Assembly (NCBI GenBank): GCA_900545825.1
Contig: URAS01000005.1
Coordinates: forward strand, 62,001 to 126,000
Direction: 5' to 3'
DNA length: 64,000 bases
Source: an uncultured Actinomyces sp.
GTDB lineage: Bacteria; Actinomycetota; Actinomycetes; Actinomycetales; Actinomycetaceae
The position numbers and the translations under genes were made by a program. Shown in pieces: positions 16,235-24,565 of this stretch; position 1 is the first letter of the stretch; every line of letters begins with the position of its first letter. Under the pieces are notes generated by a model, which was given only the letters and a program-made list of their open reading frames with translations, was not told where the DNA came from and ran no database searches.

Positions 16235-17914
16235 CTAGTCGACGCGGGTGACGGCGAAATCGTACACCTCCGTCCGGGTCGTCGAGTCGAGGCCGATCGT
16301 CGCCTGACGGTTGCGCGTCCACGCGGCGACGTCCGGGTCGCCCGAGCGCTGCGCCTCGTCGACGATCGCCGCGTAAACGGGTCGGCCGTGCTGAAAGGCC
16401 GTGCCCGGCAGGCGGCCCGGCTCGATGGCGTGCGCCGTGTCGTCGTCGACGCGCCCCTTGACCGTGACGAGGCCGCGCGTCGGCTGCGGCCGGGACACGC
16501 CGTCAAGCTGGGGCACGATGTCGTTGGTGTTTTCGACCGCCAGCATCTTGACGTTCCCGCGCGGCGTCACCCCGGCCGTCGCGCCGCCGACCGCGAGGGC
16601 CGACGTCACGTTATAGCGCCTGGTCAGCAGGGGGTCCGAGACCAGCCGCGAGACGACCATGGCGCCCTGGGAGTGGCCGACGAACTCGACGGGTTCGTTC
16701 GCGGGGATCTGCATCTGCTTCATCGCCTCGGCGACGGCGGCCTCCTGCGCCGTTGGCAACGCCCCGCTAACCCGCAGGTTCGTGTCCATGTCGAACGCGT
16801 TGGCTTCGCCCATCGACCACTCCTCGGTGCCGGGAACGACGACGGTCCACGACGTTTTGCCCGCGGTCTCGTGCTTGAGGATCCGCAGCGCGTGGGTGCC
16901 GTTGGCCGGCTCGTCGAGGGCGTGGACCAGCTGGCCGCCGGTGATCGGGGGCGCCTGTTGTCGGCTCTTGTGCGGCGCGACCAGGGGACACGCGGCCGTG
17001 GCACCCTTTGGCGCGCCGACGTTCCTCCCGGCGAGGGCGTCGAGGTGGCGCGCGAGCGTCGCCAGGGGGCCGGGCAGGCTGGTCGTCGCCGCGCCGTAGT
17101 CGGCGACCGCGCACGTCCCCAACTGGGGTGCCCCGACGGCGACGTGGTGGCCGCGCGTGCCGCTGACCGCGTCGGCCAGGCCGACACCCAGGCGGATGGC
17201 CCGCTGGGCCGCCGACAGCTTCTTCCCCGGCACGGTCGCGTCGCCCCAGGTCGGCAGGGCAAACCCGACGGGCAACAGCAGCTGCGAGAGGGCGTCGACG
17301 CCGTCCTCCATCACCCGGTCGTTGCCCGGGACGTTGCCCGACGGCAGGACCCCCATCGTCACGGCGAATCCGACGAGGGCGCGCCCGATCCGCCCGAGCA
17401 GCCGCTGGGGTGTCGCCGCGCCGTCGAGGGCGCCGACGCCCATCCATACCCGCTCGGCGCGCGCCTCGTGGTCGACGTAGACCGCCGACGCCTGCTCGGC
17501 CGAGCGCGACAGCCGCATCGTCTGGCCAACCGGTCGCTGCAGTTGCCCGGACTGGGCCTCGACCGCCGCAGCCGCCCTCCTGAGGCCGGCCTCGGCGTCG
17601 CTCAGCTGCGCCGCCCGCACGAGCGATCCCGGGTCGATTGCGCCCGCCGCCTGCTCGCGTGTCGCCTGGTCGTGCACCCGGCACGCCGCGTCGACGAGGG
17701 CGTCGGCCAGCCGGGCGCACACGTCCTCGACCGCTTCGAGCGCCGCCGCGACGTCCGCCAGCCGCGACCCGAACACGCTGAGGGCGTCGGTGTCGACGCT
17801 GGTCGGCTCGCCGGTCACCGACAGGGCGATGCCCCCTCCGTTGTGTCCCCCACCGCGGGGGTCGGCCGTGGGCCGCATGATTCCGACGCCCGCCGCTACC
17901 GTCACCTGCCGCAC
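16235..17914 (-). CDS. Large alpha/beta hydrolase with helical N-terminus, partner of a WXG100-like protein
   Basis: 559 residues. The N-terminal half (about 30-170) is Ala-rich and helical, resembling the WXG/LXG-type helical regions that precede many actinobacterial lipases of this sort. The C-terminal half carries a serine hydrolase elbow, EFVGHSQGAMVVSRLV, and downstream an Asp/His region (NTNDIVPQLDG, DDDTAHAIEPG) that could complete the triad. No signal peptide is seen. Start GTG 17914 lies 1 nt after the stop of the WXG100-like gene; the longer frame upstream of it is a shadow of that gene. The GHSQGAMV elbow is shared with 45633-47147. Substrate unknown; lipid ester is a guess. Confidence 0.78.
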   Translation of the reverse strand: MRQVTVAAGVGIMRPTADPRGGGHNGGGIALSVTGEPTSVDTDALSVFGSRLADVAAALEAVEDVCARLADALVDAACRVHDQATREQAAGAIDPGSLVRAAQLSDAEAGLRRAAAAVEAQSGQLQRPVGQTMRLSRSAEQASAVYVDHEARAERVWMGVGALDGAATPQRLLGRIGRALVGFAVTMGVLPSGNVPGNDRVMEDGVDALSQLLLPVGFALPTWGDATVPGKKLSAAQRAIRLGVGLADAVSGTRGHHVAVGAPQLGTCAVADYGAATTSLPGPLATLARHLDALAGRNVGAPKGATAACPLVAPHKSRQQAPPITGGQLVHALDEPANGTHALRILKHETAGKTSWTVVVPGTEEWSMGEANAFDMDTNLRVSGALPTAQEAAVAEAMKQMQIPANEPVEFVGHSQGAMVVSRLVSDPLLTRRYNVTSALAVGGATAGVTPRGNVKMLAVENTNDIVPQLDGVSRPQPTRGLVTVKGRVDDDTAHAIEPGRLPGTAFQHGRPVYAAIVDEAQRSGDPDVAAWTRNRQATIGLDSTTRTEVYDFAVTRVD

Positions 17915-17915
17915 G

Positions 17916-18155
17916 TCACACCCCCGCAACGCCCAGGCCGCGGGCCTTCGCCGTCTCGCTGGCCGCACGCGCGACAACCTGGTCAACCTCCGCGAGTGCC
18001 CGGTTGACCTCGGCCAGCGTGGCCGCCCACTGGGTGCCGGCCGCCCTCGCGGCCCGTCCTCTCCACGAGGACGGTACGACCAGCCCTTTCGTCGTCTGCT
18101 CGACGTGCTGGGTGGCCGCGCTGCACGCGGCCGCCAACCCTTCGACATCACTCAT
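17916..18155 (-). CDS. Small WXG100-like protein
   Basis: 79 residues, almost wholly helical. Two predicted helices flank VPSSWRGRAARAAGTQW, whose W-R-G matches the W-x-G turn of the ESAT-6/WXG100 family. It is a little shorter than the usual 100 residues. ATG 18155 has GGAGGGAGC 7 nt upstream. It is translationally adjacent to the large hydrolase, in the same arrangement as small WXG100 proteins encoded before toxin or hydrolase effectors. No type VII secretion ATPase is present in the window, so secretion is inferred only from family resemblance. Confidence 0.65.
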   Translation of the reverse strand: MSDVEGLAAACSAATQHVEQTTKGLVVPSSWRGRAARAAGTQWAATLAEVNRALAEVDQVVARAASETAKARGLGVAGV

Positions 18156-18159
18156 GACA

Positions 18160-18233
18160 ACAGCTCCCTCCGTCTCGGTTGGGCTCCAGCGTGCCCGAAA
18201 GCCTGCTGGGCCCGCCCGGGAGGGAGGGAGCTG
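18160..18233 (-). promoter_or_regulatory. Long stem-loop that could sequester the WXG100 ribosome site
   Basis: Plus-strand CAGCTCCCTCC (18160-18170) and GGAGGGAGCTG (18223-18233) are perfect complements. A nested stem lies inside. In the minus-strand transcript the GGAGGGAGC ribosome site of the WXG100-like gene forms the 3' arm. Confidence 0.55.
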
Positions 18234-18288
18234 TTAGGGAATAACGAAGCCGAAGTGTCCCGTGTGGACACTCGAGGCCGGCGCGAAC

Positions 18289-20289
18289 CTACTCGGTGGG
18301 CTGGCGGTTCACCCACTCGGCGAGGTCCACGCGCTTGCCCGTGTAGAACGGCGTGTCCTCGCGGACAAACAGCCGCGCCTCGCAGTCGCGCTGCTGGCGC
18401 AGGACGCCCATGACGCGGGTGATGTCGTCGTGCTCCAGCGAGATCGTCCACTCGTAGTCGGAGAGCGCGAACGTCGCCAGCGTCGACACGGCGACGTCCA
18501 TGTAGTCCTTGCCGTTCATCCCGTGCTCGCGCAGCATCGCGGCGCGACGGTTCTTCGGCAGGTAGTACCAGTCCCAGCTGCGGTTCAGCGGGTAGACGGC
18601 CATGTAGCCGCGCGGCGCCCAGCCGCCGAAACAGGCGGGCAGATGGGGCCGGTTGAATTCGGCAACCATGTGGGCGCTCGTCACCGCCCACACGGGCTCG
18701 ACGTAGGCACCCAAGTCCGAGTTGAGGAACGCCCGGTAGGCGTCCTGCACCTTGTCGACGCCGTCGGCCAAAACCCACAGCATGAGGTCGGCGTCGGCGC
18801 GGAAGCCCGCCGTGTCGTACCAGCCGCGGATTTCGGCGCCGGTCGCCTCGACGGCCGCGACGGCGTCCTCGGCCAGCTTCTGACGCTCGGCGGCGTCCTC
18901 GGGCATGGGCTCGACGAGGGCAAACACCCCGTAGAGGGCGAAGTTGTCGCGCGCGTTCACTTCCTCGGGGTCGACCCCGACGTCGCGCGGGTCAAAGGGC
19001 TTCGCCGGGGCGCCCGGGTGACCGCCGGGGTGACCGGGGTGACCGCCGGGGTGGGAGGCATGCTGGGGATGGGACATGGGCGACTCCTTCATGGTCGTGT
19101 CCGTTCGTTGAGTGGCGGTGCCCACGATAGCGTGCGTGACCTCCGCGGGAAGCGGGTAGCCCTGCGGCGCGTCCGTGCCACACTCGGCGGCGTGCGCGGG
19201 CGCGTCGGCGCTGGCGCGCGAGTCCCCCGCGGGGGCGACCGCCGGCCACGTGGGCGTGAGGGCGTCGACCGCGACCGGCGTTGTCTCGCCGCGGGCCTGG
19301 GCGGCCCGCTCGCAGATGACGTCGGCCAGCGAGCCGATGAACGCCTCGTGGGTGCCGACCGTCGCGGCGCGGACATACTCGATGCCCAGCTTCGCGGCGG
19401 TCTCTTTGGCCTCGGTGTCGAGGTCGTAGACGACCTCCATGTGGTCGTTGATGAAGCCGATCGGTTGGGCGATGACCGCCCGCACGCCCTCGCCGGCCAG
19501 CTGCTCGAGGACGTCGTTGATGTCGGGTTCCAGCCACGGCATGTGCGGCGGGCCCGACCGCGAACAAAAGGCCAGGTCGGCGGTTATGTCGCGGCCCAGC
19601 CGCTGCGAGGCGCGGGCCGTGACCTCGGCGAGGACGGCCTCGTGCTGGCCGACGTAGCCGGGGCGCGACCCGTCGAGCGGGCCCGAATTTTCGGCCATCG
19701 CCTGGGGGATCGAGTGGGTGACCATGACGATCCGCGGATCCTCGACGCCGCGCTCGGCCATCTGCTCAATCGCCTCGAGCAGCCGGTCGGTCGTCGCGGC
19801 GATGAACCCCTCGGTCGTGTAGTAAGCGCGCACCTTGTCGACGCTCATCCCCGTCATCCCCTGCTCGGCCAACTCGTTGAGGGCGGCGGCCAGGTCCTCG
19901 CGGTACTGCCGGCACGCCGAATAACACACGTACGCGGCCGTGAAGACGCAGAGGATCCGGCGGAATCCCTGCTGGTAAAAGTCGACGAGGGCGTCGCGGA
20001 TGAACGGCGTCCAGTTGCGGTTGCCCATGGCGATCGGCACGGTCACCCCGCGGCGGGCTAGCTCGGCGGCGAGGGCGTCGCGGACCTCAAGGTTGCGCGC
20101 GTTGATCGGCGAGACCCCCGCGAATCCGCGGTAGTGGCCGGACACGGCGAGGAGGCGCGAATCCGGGACGCCGCGCCCGGCGGTGGCGTTGCGCATGAAC
20201 GGGAGGACGTCCTCCATGCGGCGAGGCCCGCCGTACGAGCAGATGAGAATCGCGTCGTAGGGGGCGAGGGGCGAAGGAGTAGGGCTCAC
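18289..20289 (-). CDS. hemH/hemQ: Fused coproporphyrin ferrochelatase and HemQ (coproheme decarboxylase)
   Basis: 666 residues joining two late enzymes of the coproporphyrin-dependent heme route. Residues about 10-325 are ferrochelatase: ILICSYGGPRRMEDV, VSGHYRGFAGVSPIN with the metal-site His, VTHSIPQAMAE, and PIGFINDHMEVVYDLD. Residues about 425-666 are the chlorite-dismutase-like HemQ that converts coproheme to heme b, with AVYPLNRSWDWYYLP and EWTISLEHDDI. The linker is about 100 residues and contains a His-Pro-Gly repeat. No stop interrupts the frame, but ATG 19077 inside it has AAGGAG 6 nt upstream and would give a free 262-residue HemQ. GTG 20289 overlaps the hemA stop. Confidence 0.93.
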   Translation of the reverse strand: MSPTPSPLAPYDAILICSYGGPRRMEDVLPFMRNATAGRGVPDSRLLAVSGHYRGFAGVSPINARNLEVRDALAAELARRGVTVPIAMGNRNWTPFIRDALVDFYQQGFRRILCVFTAAYVCYSACRQYREDLAAALNELAEQGMTGMSVDKVRAYYTTEGFIAATTDRLLEAIEQMAERGVEDPRIVMVTHSIPQAMAENSGPLDGSRPGYVGQHEAVLAEVTARASQRLGRDITADLAFCSRSGPPHMPWLEPDINDVLEQLAGEGVRAVIAQPIGFINDHMEVVYDLDTEAKETAAKLGIEYVRAATVGTHEAFIGSLADVICERAAQARGETTPVAVDALTPTWPAVAPAGDSRASADAPAHAAECGTDAPQGYPLPAEVTHAIVGTATQRTDTTMKESPMSHPQHASHPGGHPGHPGGHPGAPAKPFDPRDVGVDPEEVNARDNFALYGVFALVEPMPEDAAERQKLAEDAVAAVEATGAEIRGWYDTAGFRADADLMLWVLADGVDKVQDAYRAFLNSDLGAYVEPVWAVTSAHMVAEFNRPHLPACFGGWAPRGYMAVYPLNRSWDWYYLPKNRRAAMLREHGMNGKDYMDVAVSTLATFALSDYEWTISLEHDDITRVMGVLRQQRDCEARLFVREDTPFYTGKRVDLAEWVNRQPTE

Positions 20290-21647
20290 GCGGTCTCCTG
20301 TTCGGCTGGGTGGGACGTAGCGGCGTCGGGGGTACTCGCCGGGGTGGACAGGTCGGCCAGCCTCAGCCCGGTGACGGGGCAGGTCCCCGTCTCGAGCTCG
20401 CTCGCCAAGTCGTTGACCGGGTTGACTGAGGGGAGGACGGTGAGGCCCATGACCTGCTCGAGGGCGTCGGCGAACTCGCGGGTGCGGCCCCCGTTGGCGG
20501 CCTCGCGCGCGCGGATCGTCGGGGTGTGGGCCAGCCGGGCGGCCAGACGCCGCAGCGCCTTCTCGGCCTCCTCGCGACTCACCTGCTCGCCGGCGGGCAG
20601 CCGCGACATCTCGTCGTCCAGGGCGGCCGTGATGTAGTCGCGCACGGCCTTGACCGCGGGCACGGCGGCGCGTTGGCGCAGCTCGGCCTCGATATCGGCG
20701 ACGCCGTCGGCGACGATCTGCTCGGCGCGGTGGACCTGCCCGGCCTCGGCGGCCGGCACCTGCGCGCGGATGTCCTCCATGGTGATGAGGCGGACGCCCT
20801 CGAGGTCGCGGGCCTCGCCCGGCACGTCGTGCATGAGGGCGAGGTCAAGGAACACGAGCGGCTGCCCGCTGGCATCGCGCCGCCGCTCCCGGGCGGCCTC
20901 GATGTCGGCGAGGTCGAGCACCGGCGACCCCAGGCCGCGGCACGTCACCGTGAGGTCGGCCTCGGCCATGGCCGCGACGAGGCCGTCGGCGTTTACGGGA
21001 GTGAGGTCGTGCCCGTCGGCAAACCGCCCGGCGCGGTCGGACCGCGAGTAGACCGACATGTCCTGGGTACCGAGGGCGCGCAGCGCGGTCACCGTGGCAC
21101 CGGCGTAGGCGCCCGTGCCGACCAGCAGGACCCGCCAGTCGCGCGGGTCCGCCTCCACCTGATCCTTCGCCAGCTCGAGGCCGGCCGCAACGACCGAGCG
21201 CCCCTGCGACGAGAGGCCGGTCAAGTGGGCGATACGCCGCGACACCGTGAGGGCGTCCTTGACGATGAGGCTGAGCGCGGGCGACGACGTGTGCTCGTTG
21301 TGGGCGACGGTGAGCGCGCGGCGCACCTGGCCAGATACCTCGCGCTCACCGACGACCAGCGAGTCGAGGCCCGCGGCGACGCGGACGATGTGGGTGATCG
21401 CCTCGCGGCCCTCCCAGCGCACGGCGTTGGGGATGTCGAGGCGGCGGGCGATGAACGCGTCGAGGTGCGGGTGCTCGTCGGCCTCGACGAGGACTTCCAG
21501 GCGGTTGCACGTGGGGATGACGATGACCCCGCGGACGGCGCCGGTCGCCAGGAGGTCGTCTGCCAGCCCGTCGATCCGCGTGTGCGCGTGGGCCACCGCG
21601 TCGAGGCCGTGGACCGCGTGGTGGACAGAATACGAAAGGACACCCAT
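20286..21647 (-). CDS. hemA: Glutamyl-tRNA reductase
   Basis: First committed enzyme of the C5 heme pathway; reduces glutamyl-tRNA to glutamate-1-semialdehyde. 453 residues. Catalytic Cys in VIPTCNRLEV (about residue 47), then DSLVVGEREVSGQVRRAL, the NADPH domain LLVGTGAYAGATV, and a C-terminal dimerisation helix. The last 35 residues, after PSVNPVNDL, extend beyond the typical end and contain a copy of the 18-bp motif. ATG 21647 has GAGGG 4 nt upstream. It shares an operon with the hemH-hemQ fusion and is divergent from hemE. Confidence 0.96.
   Translation of the reverse strand: MGVLSYSVHHAVHGLDAVAHAHTRIDGLADDLLATGAVRGVIVIPTCNRLEVLVEADEHPHLDAFIARRLDIPNAVRWEGREAITHIVRVAAGLDSLVVGEREVSGQVRRALTVAHNEHTSSPALSLIVKDALTVSRRIAHLTGLSSQGRSVVAAGLELAKDQVEADPRDWRVLLVGTGAYAGATVTALRALGTQDMSVYSRSDRAGRFADGHDLTPVNADGLVAAMAEADLTVTCRGLGSPVLDLADIEAARERRRDASGQPLVFLDLALMHDVPGEARDLEGVRLITMEDIRAQVPAAEAGQVHRAEQIVADGVADIEAELRQRAAVPAVKAVRDYITAALDDEMSRLPAGEQVSREEAEKALRRLAARLAHTPTIRAREAANGGRTREFADALEQVMGLTVLPSVNPVNDLASELETGTCPVTGLRLADLSTPASTPDAATSHPAEQETA
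20412..20427 (+). repeat. 18-bp motif, copy 1 (in hemA)
   Basis: GTTGACCGGGTTGACT. Read on the minus strand it encodes SVNPVN. Confidence 0.65.
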
Positions 21648-21760
21648 AACCCTCGCATTGAATCACGGGAGGGCGCCGCCTTGGCGCACCGACCGCCAAA
21701 CGCGCGGCATGTCGCGCCATATCGCCACATAGCGCCGAATGTTCTGACACCCCGTTCTGA

Positions 21761-21785
21761 ACTGGCCACGCGCGGCCAGTTTTTC
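21761..21785 (+). terminator. Intrinsic terminator between divergent hemA and hemE
   Basis: ACTGGCC, a 6-nt loop, GGCCAGT, then TTTT. It ends 115 nt before hemE on the plus strand and could end a short RNA or a leader transcript. The rest of the 252-bp gap (21648-21899) shows no gene; CACAAT at 21884-21889 is a possible -10 for hemE. Confidence 0.6.
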
Positions 21786-21899
21786 TGACGGATATTCGTG
21801 ACCTGTCGTTTACTAATTGACCGTCGCGGCCGGACCAGGGCCGCGCCCCTCGCGCCGATCATGGCGGATCTGGCGATTTGGGGCACAATGGGGGACGTG

Positions 21900-23042
21900 A
21901 TGACCCCGTCCACGCCGCTTCGCGAGAAGTCCACGCCCGACACCCCGGCCCTTCTGCGCGCGCTCGACGGCTCCCGACCCGACCGCCTGCCGGTCTGGTT
22001 CATGCGGCAGGCCGGCCGCTGCCTGCCGGAATATCGCGCGGCGCGCGAAGGCAACGCCATGCTCGACGCGTGCCTGACGCCCGACCTCGTCGCCGAGATC
22101 ACCTGTCAGCCGGTGCGCCGTTTCGGCGTCGACGCCGGCATCTTCTTCTCCGACATCATGGTGCCGCTGCGGCTCGCCGGCGTCGACGTCGACATCCGCC
22201 CGGGCGTCGGCCCGGTCATCGACAACCCGCCGCGCACTGCCGAGGACGTCCGCCACCTCACCGACCGGCGCATCGAAGACGACCAGGTCATCCGCCACGC
22301 GGCCGCCCTCACGGTCGCCGAGCTGGGCAAGCCCGGCCGCGACGAGGGCGCAACGCCGCTCATCGGGTTCGCTGGCGCGCCCTTCACCATCGCCGCCTAC
22401 GTCGCCGAGGGACGCGGCACCCGCGACCACCTGGCCGCCCGCACGCTCATGCACGCCGACCCGGACTCGTGGGACGCCCTCATGACGTGGGCGGGCGACC
22501 TCGCCATCGCGTTCCTTGAGGCCCAGGTCGCTGGGGGCGCCTGCGCGGTCCAGCTGTTCGACTCGTGGGCGGGGTCGCTGTCGCGCCGCGACTACGAGCG
22601 CTACTGCCTCCCCTACTCCGCGCGCGTCCTCGCCGCCCTCGCCGCCGGGGGCATCCCGACGATCCACTTCGGCACGGGCACGGGCGCGTTCCTCGACCTC
22701 CTGCGCTCCGCGGGCGCGACGTGCGTCGGCGTCGACTACCGCGTCCCGCTCGACGAGGCCGTCACCATCCTCCGCCAAGTCAACTCGGTCAACCCCTCGG
22801 ACGGGGCGCCCGCCGCCCCGTTCGTCGTCCAGGGGAACATCGACCCGGCGCTCCTCGCCTGCCCGACCGACGTCCTCCACGCCCACGCCCGCGAGGTCGT
22901 CCAGGCGGGCTACGCGGCCGACGGCCACATCGTCAACCTCGGCCACGGCGTCCCGCCGACGACCAACCCAGACGTCCTCACCGACCTCGTTGCCTTCATC
23001 CATTCCCTCCCGGGGAGCGCCGACTCGGCCCCCACCATGTGA
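21900..23042 (+). CDS. hemE: Uroporphyrinogen decarboxylase
   Basis: Decarboxylates uroporphyrinogen III to coproporphyrinogen III. 380 residues. Signature PVWFMRQAGRCLPEYRA near the N-terminus; GFAGAPFTIAAYVAEG; FDSWAGSLSRRDYERYCLPY; HFGTGTGAFLD; and GHGVPPTTNPD near the end. At about residues 292-306 a small insertion (RQVNSVNPSDGAPAAP) carries a copy of the 18-bp motif. ATG 21900 has GGGGGA about 5 nt upstream; the alternative GTG 21897 would fit a leaderless start from CACAAT. The gene leads a four-gene heme operon. Confidence 0.96.
   Translation: MTPSTPLREKSTPDTPALLRALDGSRPDRLPVWFMRQAGRCLPEYRAAREGNAMLDACLTPDLVAEITCQPVRRFGVDAGIFFSDIMVPLRLAGVDVDIRPGVGPVIDNPPRTAEDVRHLTDRRIEDDQVIRHAAALTVAELGKPGRDEGATPLIGFAGAPFTIAAYVAEGRGTRDHLAARTLMHADPDSWDALMTWAGDLAIAFLEAQVAGGACAVQLFDSWAGSLSRRDYERYCLPYSARVLAALAAGGIPTIHFGTGTGAFLDLLRSAGATCVGVDYRVPLDEAVTILRQVNSVNPSDGAPAAPFVVQGNIDPALLACPTDVLHAHAREVVQAGYAADGHIVNLGHGVPPTTNPDVLTDLVAFIHSLPGSADSAPTM
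22778..22794 (-). repeat. 18-bp motif, copy 2 (in hemE)
   Basis: Plus strand AGTCAACTCGGTCAACC; encodes VNSVNP in a variable loop. Confidence 0.65.
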
Positions 23043-23053
23043 AAGGACCCAGC

Positions 23054-24565
23054 GTGTCACCTCTTTCCTCCGACGCCCCGCAAGCCGACGCCGTCATCAT
23101 CGGCGGCGGGTTGGCCGGGTTGACCGCCGCCTACGCGATGGTGAAACAGGGCCTCAAGCCCCTCGTCCTTGAAGAGCGCGGCGGCGTCGGCGGCCTCGTC
23201 GCCGGGGTGACGGTCGACGGCGTCCCGTTCGACATCGGCGCCGAGGCCTACGTCGCCGCCAGCCAGCCGATCACCGACCTCGTCACCGAGCTGGGCCTCG
23301 ACATCACGAAGCCCCAGGGCAGCTCGTGGGTGTACAGCCACGACGAGGGCGGCCGCGCCACCCAGATCCCCCACGGCATGCTGGGGATTCCCGCGTCGCT
23401 CGACGACCCCGCCGTCGCCCAGGCGCTGACCCCCGCCGAGCTCACGCGCGCCCGCGAGGACCTGACGATGGGCCCCGAGGTCGGCGCCGACTGCGAGGAT
23501 CTCGCGTCGTTCGTCACCGCCCGCTACGGCGAGGCCCTGCTGACGAAGATCGTCGGCCCCGTCGCCGGCGGCATCCACTCGAACGACCCGGCGAAGCTCG
23601 CCGTCGACACCGTGTGCCGCGGCCTGCGCGCCGGCCTCGCCCAGCACGGCTCGGCCACCGCCGCCGTCGCCGCCATCCGCGGCGTCACCCCCGCCGGCCC
23701 CACGGTCATCGCCCCGCGCGGCGGCATGTTCCGCCTCCCCCAGGCGCTCGCCCGGGCGATCCGCGACGCCGGCGGCCGCATCGCCACGCACGTCCGCGCG
23801 TTGGGGATTTCGCCGGTCGCCGGGGGCGGCTGGTCGGTGACCGGCGTCCAGACCATGTCGAACCCCAACCCCGCGCTGCCGCCGATCAGCCAGGGCCTGC
23901 CGACCCAGGTGCACACGCCCCGCGTCGTCCTCGCCCTCCCGCTGCCCGCGGCGATCGACATCCTGTCGATGATGGGCGGGATCGACATCCGCGGCTGGCG
24001 GCCCGCGCCCGGCGGCCCGATCGCCCACGTCACCCTCATGCTCGACATGCCCGCCCTCGACGACGCGCCGCGCGGCTCGGGGATGCTCGTCCGCCGCCCG
24101 ACGCCGGAAGAGATCGAGGGCGGCGCCGTCCGCGCCAAGGCGCTCACCCACTACTCGCACAAGTGGTCGTGGATGCGCGAGGACTACCCGGACACCCACA
24201 TCCTCCGCGTCTCGTACGGGCGCGCCGGCGAGCCGCCGGTCGAGGTCACCGAGGCGCTCGCCCGCTCCGACGCGTCCCGCCTGCTCGGCGTGACGATTCC
24301 CCGCGAAGCCGTCAAGCGCTCGCTCATCGTCCACTGGGACGGCTCGCTGCCACCGCTCACGCCGGAGCACTGGGAGCGGGTCGCGGCGCTCAACTCCCAG
24401 ATCGCGGCCAACTGCCCGGGCTTCGCCGTCGCCGGCGCGTGGGCGTCCGGGTCGGGCCTGTCCGCCGTCATCCCGGACGGCCTCGCCAAGGGCGCCCAGC
24501 TCGCCCAGTTCGGCCCGCCCTCGCAGGGCACCCCCAACTACGCCCACGACGAGGACCCGTCGTGA
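23054..24565 (+). CDS. hemY: Coproporphyrinogen III oxidase, HemY/CgoX type
   Basis: FAD enzyme that oxidises coproporphyrinogen III to coproporphyrin III in the coproporphyrin-dependent route of Gram-positives; the older name is protoporphyrinogen oxidase. 503 residues. The FAD-binding N-terminus is AVIIGGGLAGLTAAYAMVKQGLKPLVLEERGGVGG, in the usual GxGxxG form. Also present are APRGGMFRLPQALARAI and the C-terminal VAGAWASGSGLSAVIPDGLAKG, the second FAD-contacting motif. GTG 23054 has AAAGGA 7 nt upstream and lies 11 nt after hemE. Assignment to the coproporphyrin substrate rests on the presence of hemQ. Longer upstream frames are shadows of hemE. Confidence 0.93.
   Translation: MSPLSSDAPQADAVIIGGGLAGLTAAYAMVKQGLKPLVLEERGGVGGLVAGVTVDGVPFDIGAEAYVAASQPITDLVTELGLDITKPQGSSWVYSHDEGGRATQIPHGMLGIPASLDDPAVAQALTPAELTRAREDLTMGPEVGADCEDLASFVTARYGEALLTKIVGPVAGGIHSNDPAKLAVDTVCRGLRAGLAQHGSATAAVAAIRGVTPAGPTVIAPRGGMFRLPQALARAIRDAGGRIATHVRALGISPVAGGGWSVTGVQTMSNPNPALPPISQGLPTQVHTPRVVLALPLPAAIDILSMMGGIDIRGWRPAPGGPIAHVTLMLDMPALDDAPRGSGMLVRRPTPEEIEGGAVRAKALTHYSHKWSWMREDYPDTHILRVSYGRAGEPPVEVTEALARSDASRLLGVTIPREAVKRSLIVHWDGSLPPLTPEHWERVAALNSQIAANCPGFAVAGAWASGSGLSAVIPDGLAKGAQLAQFGPPSQGTPNYAHDEDPS

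Noticed and set aside
23101..23130. GGGTTGGCCGGGTTGACC in hemY as another motif copy
   Set aside because: It encodes the obligatory GGLAGLTAA of the FAD site.
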